From positions 1 to 8,772 of the forward strand of contig JAILRX010000139.1 in NCBI GenBank assembly GCA_024697985.1: DNA of 8,772 nucleotides. Direction: 5' to 3'. Of this stretch, positions 6,587-8,772 are shown piece after piece; the stretch's first letter is position 1; the number at the start of each line of letters is the position of its first letter. The DNA is from Treponemataceae bacterium (GTDB lineage Bacteria; Spirochaetota; Spirochaetia; Treponematales; Treponemataceae). The translations under genes and the position numbers were made by a program. The notes beneath the pieces were generated by a model. That model was given only the letters and a program-made list of their open reading frames with translations, did not search any database and had not been told where the DNA came from.

Positions 6587-7705
6587 TTAGTTCTTTTCAG
6601 CAAAATCCTGCATGAATTTTACGAGAGCCTTTACGCCGTCCAAAGACATTGCGTTGTAGATTGAAGCTCGCATTCCACCAACAAGACGGTGTCCCTTGAG
6701 GTTAACAAGACCGGCAGCAGTAGCTTCTTTTACGAACTTGTCGTTGATTTCCTTTTCTTTTGCAACAGAAGCTTCATCAGTTGCACCTGTTGAATATTTT
6801 GTAAGGAACGGAACGTTCATGATTGAGCGACTTCCCTTCTGTGCTGTTGCATGATAGAAATCGCTGTTGTCCAGATAGTTGTAAAGGTATTCAGCCTTTT
6901 CATAGTTTCTCTTTTTCATTCCTTCAGCACCGCCATTATCCTTGATCCACTGAAGAACTTTTCCCATAACATAGATTGTGTAGCATGGAGGTGTGTTGAA
7001 CATAGAACCATTGTCACTGTGGGTCTTGTAAGTAAGCATTGTAGGAGTTCCTGCAAGAGGAGTTTCTGTAATCAAGTCTTCACGGATGATTACAAGAGTA
7101 ACACCTGCTGGAGCGAGGTTCTTCTGAGCACCGGCATACAAAAGACCGAATTTTGAAACATCAAGAGGTTCGCTCAAGATGCATGATGAAATGTCAGCAA
7201 CGAGAGGAATATCACCTGTTTCCGGGATGTATTCATAGTGAGTTCCCATGATCGTATTGTTGAAAGTGATATGAACGTAGTCGTAATCACCACTGATTTT
7301 TTCTACTTTTGGAATGTAGTTGAATCCCTTGTCTTCGCTTGAAGCAAGAACATCAACTGTAACGCCAAGTTTTTTTGCTTCTGCAATTGCTTTCTTTGAC
7401 CATACACCAGTGTTGATGTAAGCAGCCTTTTTATTTTTAAGAGCCAAGTTCAATGGAATCATTGCAAACTGAGTCGAAGCTCCTCCCTGAAGGAAAAGAA
7501 CCTTGTAGTTTTCCGGAACGTTCATCAATTCGCGGACAAGTTTTTCTGTGTTTTCAATGATTGGTTCATAAGCCTTTGATCTGTGGCTCATTTCCATTAC
7601 ACTCTGTCCTGTTCCGTTGCAATCCATCATTTCATCAGCACATGCTTTCAAAACTTCTTCTGGCAAGCATGATGGACCAGCACTGAAATTATAAACTCTA
7701 CTCAT
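6587..7705 (-). CDS. serC: Phosphoserine aminotransferase
   Basis: PLP-dependent class V aminotransferase that converts 3-phosphohydroxypyruvate and glutamate to 3-phosphoserine, the step after SerA; 372 residues, close to the family's usual length of about 360. Clear signatures are NFSAGP near the start (6-11), QGGAST (73-78), which holds the PLP phosphate, W102 that stacks on the ring, D171 in ADISS, and the Schiff-base lysine K195 in AGAQKN. The C-terminal GGMRASIYNAM is also typical. The ATG has GGGAG within AAGGGAG (7712-7718), 6 nt upstream. It lies 45 bp after rex with no terminator between, and 12 bp before serA, so all three are probably co-transcribed. No phosphoserine phosphatase gene (serB) is in the window, so the last step must be encoded elsewhere. 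Confidence 0.97.
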   Translation of the reverse strand: MSRVYNFSAGPSCLPEEVLKACADEMMDCNGTGQSVMEMSHRSKAYEPIIENTEKLVRELMNVPENYKVLFLQGGASTQFAMIPLNLALKNKKAAYINTGVWSKKAIAEAKKLGVTVDVLASSEDKGFNYIPKVEKISGDYDYVHITFNNTIMGTHYEYIPETGDIPLVADISSCILSEPLDVSKFGLLYAGAQKNLAPAGVTLVIIREDLITETPLAGTPTMLTYKTHSDNGSMFNTPPCYTIYVMGKVLQWIKDNGGAEGMKKRNYEKAEYLYNYLDNSDFYHATAQKGSRSIMNVPFLTKYSTGATDEASVAKEKEINDKFVKEATAAGLVNLKGHRLVGGMRASIYNAMSLDGVKALVKFMQDFAEKN

Positions 7706-7728
7706 TGTTTACTCCCTTTTTTGGTGCG

Positions 7729-7734
7729 ATTATA
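7729..7734 (-). promoter_or_regulatory. Possible weak internal promoter (-10 box) before serC
   Basis: In the 45-bp gap between rex and serC the minus strand carries an exact TATAAT, which would start transcription about 17 nt before the serC ATG. The hexamers at the right distance (TGGAAT at 18 bp, GGAATG at 17 bp) match the -35 consensus poorly. It could give some serC-serA transcription independent of the rex promoter, or simply be AT-rich chance. Confidence 0.28.
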
Positions 7735-7750
7735 TTTTAACTTGAAAGTT

Positions 7751-8428
7751 TCATTCCACGTGAACGGAAACTCTCTGAAGCGCATCTACAATTGAAATAT
7801 TTTCTACTCTGATATAAGGCGGCAAGTTCAAGACAGCCATCGTATAATTCACGATTCCTTTAATTCCGCATTTTGCAAGACGTTCAGCAGTTTCCACGGC
7901 ATCACCTTCCGGAACGGCTAGAACTGCAAAATCGATTTTTTCATTTTTAACCACGCTTTCCATTTTAGAAAGGGGATAAAGAGGGAATGGCGAATCGAGG
8001 ACTTCGGTGCGGTTCACGTTTGAATCAAAACCGGCCCTCATTACAAAAGGCGTTTCCTTAAAGCCTTCAAAATAGAGCAAGGCAGAACCCAATCTTCCGA
8101 GTCCTACGATGCAGCAATTGTGAATCCGTTCTCCGATATTAAACTTCTGCTGAATTGCCTTTTTAAGTTCGGCAATGTTGTAACCGACCGAACTTCCGCA
8201 CTGCAAATCCAAAAGTGAAATATCCCGGCGGACCGTATCACGCGACCACCCCGTCCTATGCTCGATAATAGCCGAAGTAACGGTTGTTTTTGGCGTGATT
8301 AATTTCTGGTTTTCTTTTTCCAGCTGATCCAACACACTCAGCAATTTTATCAATCGTTCCTGAGTTGGCTTGGGGAGCTTCTTCTTTGACTCATTTGAAT
8401 CATCAACCTTCAAACTTTCATCTGTCAT
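7751..8428 (-). CDS. rex: Redox-sensing transcriptional repressor Rex
   Basis: DNA-binding repressor that senses the NADH/NAD+ ratio: NADH releases it from its operators. 225 residues. After a charged extension of about 18 residues, the N-terminal winged-helix domain runs from KPTQERL (20-26) through the recognition region TGWSRDTVRRDIS (59-71) to the wing before GYNI (82-85). The Rossmann domain starts at about 103 with IVGLGRLG (107-114) and FD (134-135), which contacts NAD(H). AVPEGDAVETAE (171-182) and the C-terminal INVDAL-like swap helix (INVDAL appears here as ISIVDAL, 211-217) complete the family pattern. Differences from the usual pattern are Arg where GxGNLG has Asn, and CGSSVGY in place of a basic wing (KRGxGY). 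The ATG has AGGAGG (8437-8442) 8 nt before it. Two Rex-type palindromes lie just upstream, pointing to self-control. Confidence 0.92.
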   Translation of the reverse strand: MTDESLKVDDSNESKKKLPKPTQERLIKLLSVLDQLEKENQKLITPKTTVTSAIIEHRTGWSRDTVRRDISLLDLQCGSSVGYNIAELKKAIQQKFNIGERIHNCCIVGLGRLGSALLYFEGFKETPFVMRAGFDSNVNRTEVLDSPFPLYPLSKMESVVKNEKIDFAVLAVPEGDAVETAERLAKCGIKGIVNYTMAVLNLPPYIRVENISIVDALQRVSVHVE

Positions 8429-8466
8429 AAAAGCAACCTCCTCGTCTTAAAACTGAAAAAAACGAA

Positions 8467-8494
8467 ATTTTCTGTGAAAAATATCACAGAAAAT
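8467..8494. promoter_or_regulatory. Inverted-repeat operator, rex-proximal (Rex-like or CRP-like)
   Basis: Perfect 11-bp arms ATTTTCTGTGA and TCACAGAAAAT flank a 6-bp AT-only centre (8478-8483). The core CTGTGAAAAATATCACAG resembles the Rex operator (TTGTGAA-N4-TTCACAA) with changes at both ends, and also fits TGTGA-N6-TCACA, the CRP half-sites. Centre at 8480.5, about 20 bp downstream of the predicted transcription start of rex, a position suited to repression. Being next to rex favours Rex as the binder, but CRP-type regulators cannot be excluded from sequence. Confidence 0.7.
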
Positions 8495-8508
8495 CACCAT
8501 AAAATAAG

Positions 8509-8536
8509 AGTATCAAAATATATGGATATAAGTCAA
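8509..8536 (-). promoter_or_regulatory. Candidate promoter for rex-serC-serA
   Basis: On the minus strand TTGACT (8531-8536) is followed after 16 bp by GATACT (8509-8514). Predicted transcription start is about 8502, giving a leader of roughly 74 nt. The two palindromes sit on either side: one upstream of the -35 box, one in the early transcribed region. The -10 match is only moderate (4 of 6), so the exact start is uncertain. Confidence 0.45.
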
Positions 8537-8550
8537 TAAAAGAAGGTTAA

Positions 8551-8576
8551 CTTCTTGTGAATAAATTCACAAGAAG
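8551..8576. promoter_or_regulatory. Inverted-repeat operator, rex-distal (Rex box match)
   Basis: Perfect 12-bp arms CTTCTTGTGAAT and ATTCACAAGAAG around a 2-bp centre. The 18-bp core TTGTGAATAAATTCACAA matches the Rex consensus TTGTGAA-N4-TTCACAA at every specified base. It also fits the CRP pattern TGTGA-N6-TCACA. It lies between the antiporter stop (17 bp away) and the rex promoter, centred at about -61 from the predicted rex transcription start. AAGAAG at 8540-8545 can also pair with the left arm, allowing an alternative hairpin in RNA from the antiporter gene. Confidence 0.8.
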
Positions 8577-8592
8577 TCGTATTCAGAAGGGG

Positions 8593-8772
8593 TTATCGGA
8601 GGATGATATAGGTCATGTAGGCCGCATACATCAGGATGAGTATGATGCCTTCCCATCGGCGGATTTTTTTAGGAATGCTGATGGCAAAAACCATAACCGA
8701 AATGCCAAGCATGACAAGCATGTCAACAAGCAGATGCGGATCTGTAAGTTCGATAGGATTGATTACGCTTGA
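8593..8772 (-). CDS. Na+/Ca2+ antiporter (CaCA family), C-terminal fragment (starts beyond the window)
   Basis: The last 59 codons of an integral membrane protein, in frame up to the window edge and ending in TAA (8593-8595). It reads SSVINPIEL, then a hydrophobic segment (about visible residues 14-33), a basic turn IPKKIRRWEG (33-42), and a final hydrophobic segment ending YAAYMTYIILR. This ending (NPI, a membrane span, R-x-EG, a last span with repeated Tyr) is characteristic of bacterial calcium/sodium antiporters of the YrbG type. The catalytic alpha-repeats would be further upstream, out of view. No U-tract follows its stop; a 26-bp palindrome 17 bp away might serve in part as its 3' end. 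Identification rests on the C-terminus only. Confidence 0.75.
   Translation of the reverse strand, partial: SSVINPIELTDPHLLVDMLVMLGISVMVFAISIPKKIRRWEGIILILMYAAYMTYIILR

Noticed and set aside
7739..7750. AACTT-GA-AAGTT inverted repeat between rex and serC as a terminator or operator
   Set aside because: Arms of only 5 bp, AT-rich and without a T-tract; too weak to support either role.
8551..8576. Palindrome as an ordinary terminator of the antiporter gene
   Set aside because: The stem is long, but the loop is only about 2-4 nt and no T-run follows on either strand. The core matches a regulator site exactly, so an operator is the better reading, though a minor effect on the antiporter transcript is possible.
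8557..8772. Plus-strand open frame running to the window edge
   Set aside because: It starts inside the operator palindrome, its product is rich in Asp, Lys, His and Asn with no recognisable pattern, and it lies opposite the antiporter C-terminus, which has a clear family signature.

Overview
All convincing genes in this window lie on the minus strand, so it reads from right to left. The gene set, AT-rich composition, short promoter-proximal leaders and lipoprotein-type signal peptide fit a host-associated anaerobic spirochaete such as Treponema. That assignment is an inference from style and protein relatedness, not a database match.

Right edge, 8772 to 8429: the C-terminal 59 residues of a CaCA-family Na+/Ca2+ antiporter, then a 164-bp control region. 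This region holds two near-perfect palindromes of the form TGTGA-N6-TCACA, centred 83 bp apart, with a candidate promoter between them. It drives rex, the NADH-sensing repressor, followed by serC and serA, the last 12 bp apart. The set looks like one transcription unit (rex-serC-serA) closed by a strong terminator at 5339-5377. It would put serine synthesis, whose SerA step makes NADH, downstream of a redox sensor's own promoter.

Middle, 5334 to 1837: a good sigma-70-type promoter starts immediately after that terminator. It drives two tandem paralogous membrane HD-GYP proteins (probable c-di-GMP phosphodiesterases) coupled by a 4-bp ATGA overlap, then a DJ-1/PfpI-family protein 14 bp further on.

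Left, 1862 to 1: a polar amino-acid ABC transporter with its own promoter, whose -10 box includes the DJ-1 stop codon. The order is substrate-binding lipoprotein, intergenic hairpin with U-tract, permease, ATPase (cut by the window edge). The binding protein is the most unusual object here. Its two halves appear in the reverse of the normal order, as in a circular permutation of the SBP_bac_3 fold, yet the signal peptide and the expected ligand-contact motifs are intact.

Three starts were moved inward from the longest possible reading frame because a clear ribosome binding site points to the inner ATG: the permease (922), the binding protein (1805) and the upstream HD-GYP protein (5281). No RNA genes, CRISPR arrays, insertion sequences or phage genes were seen.
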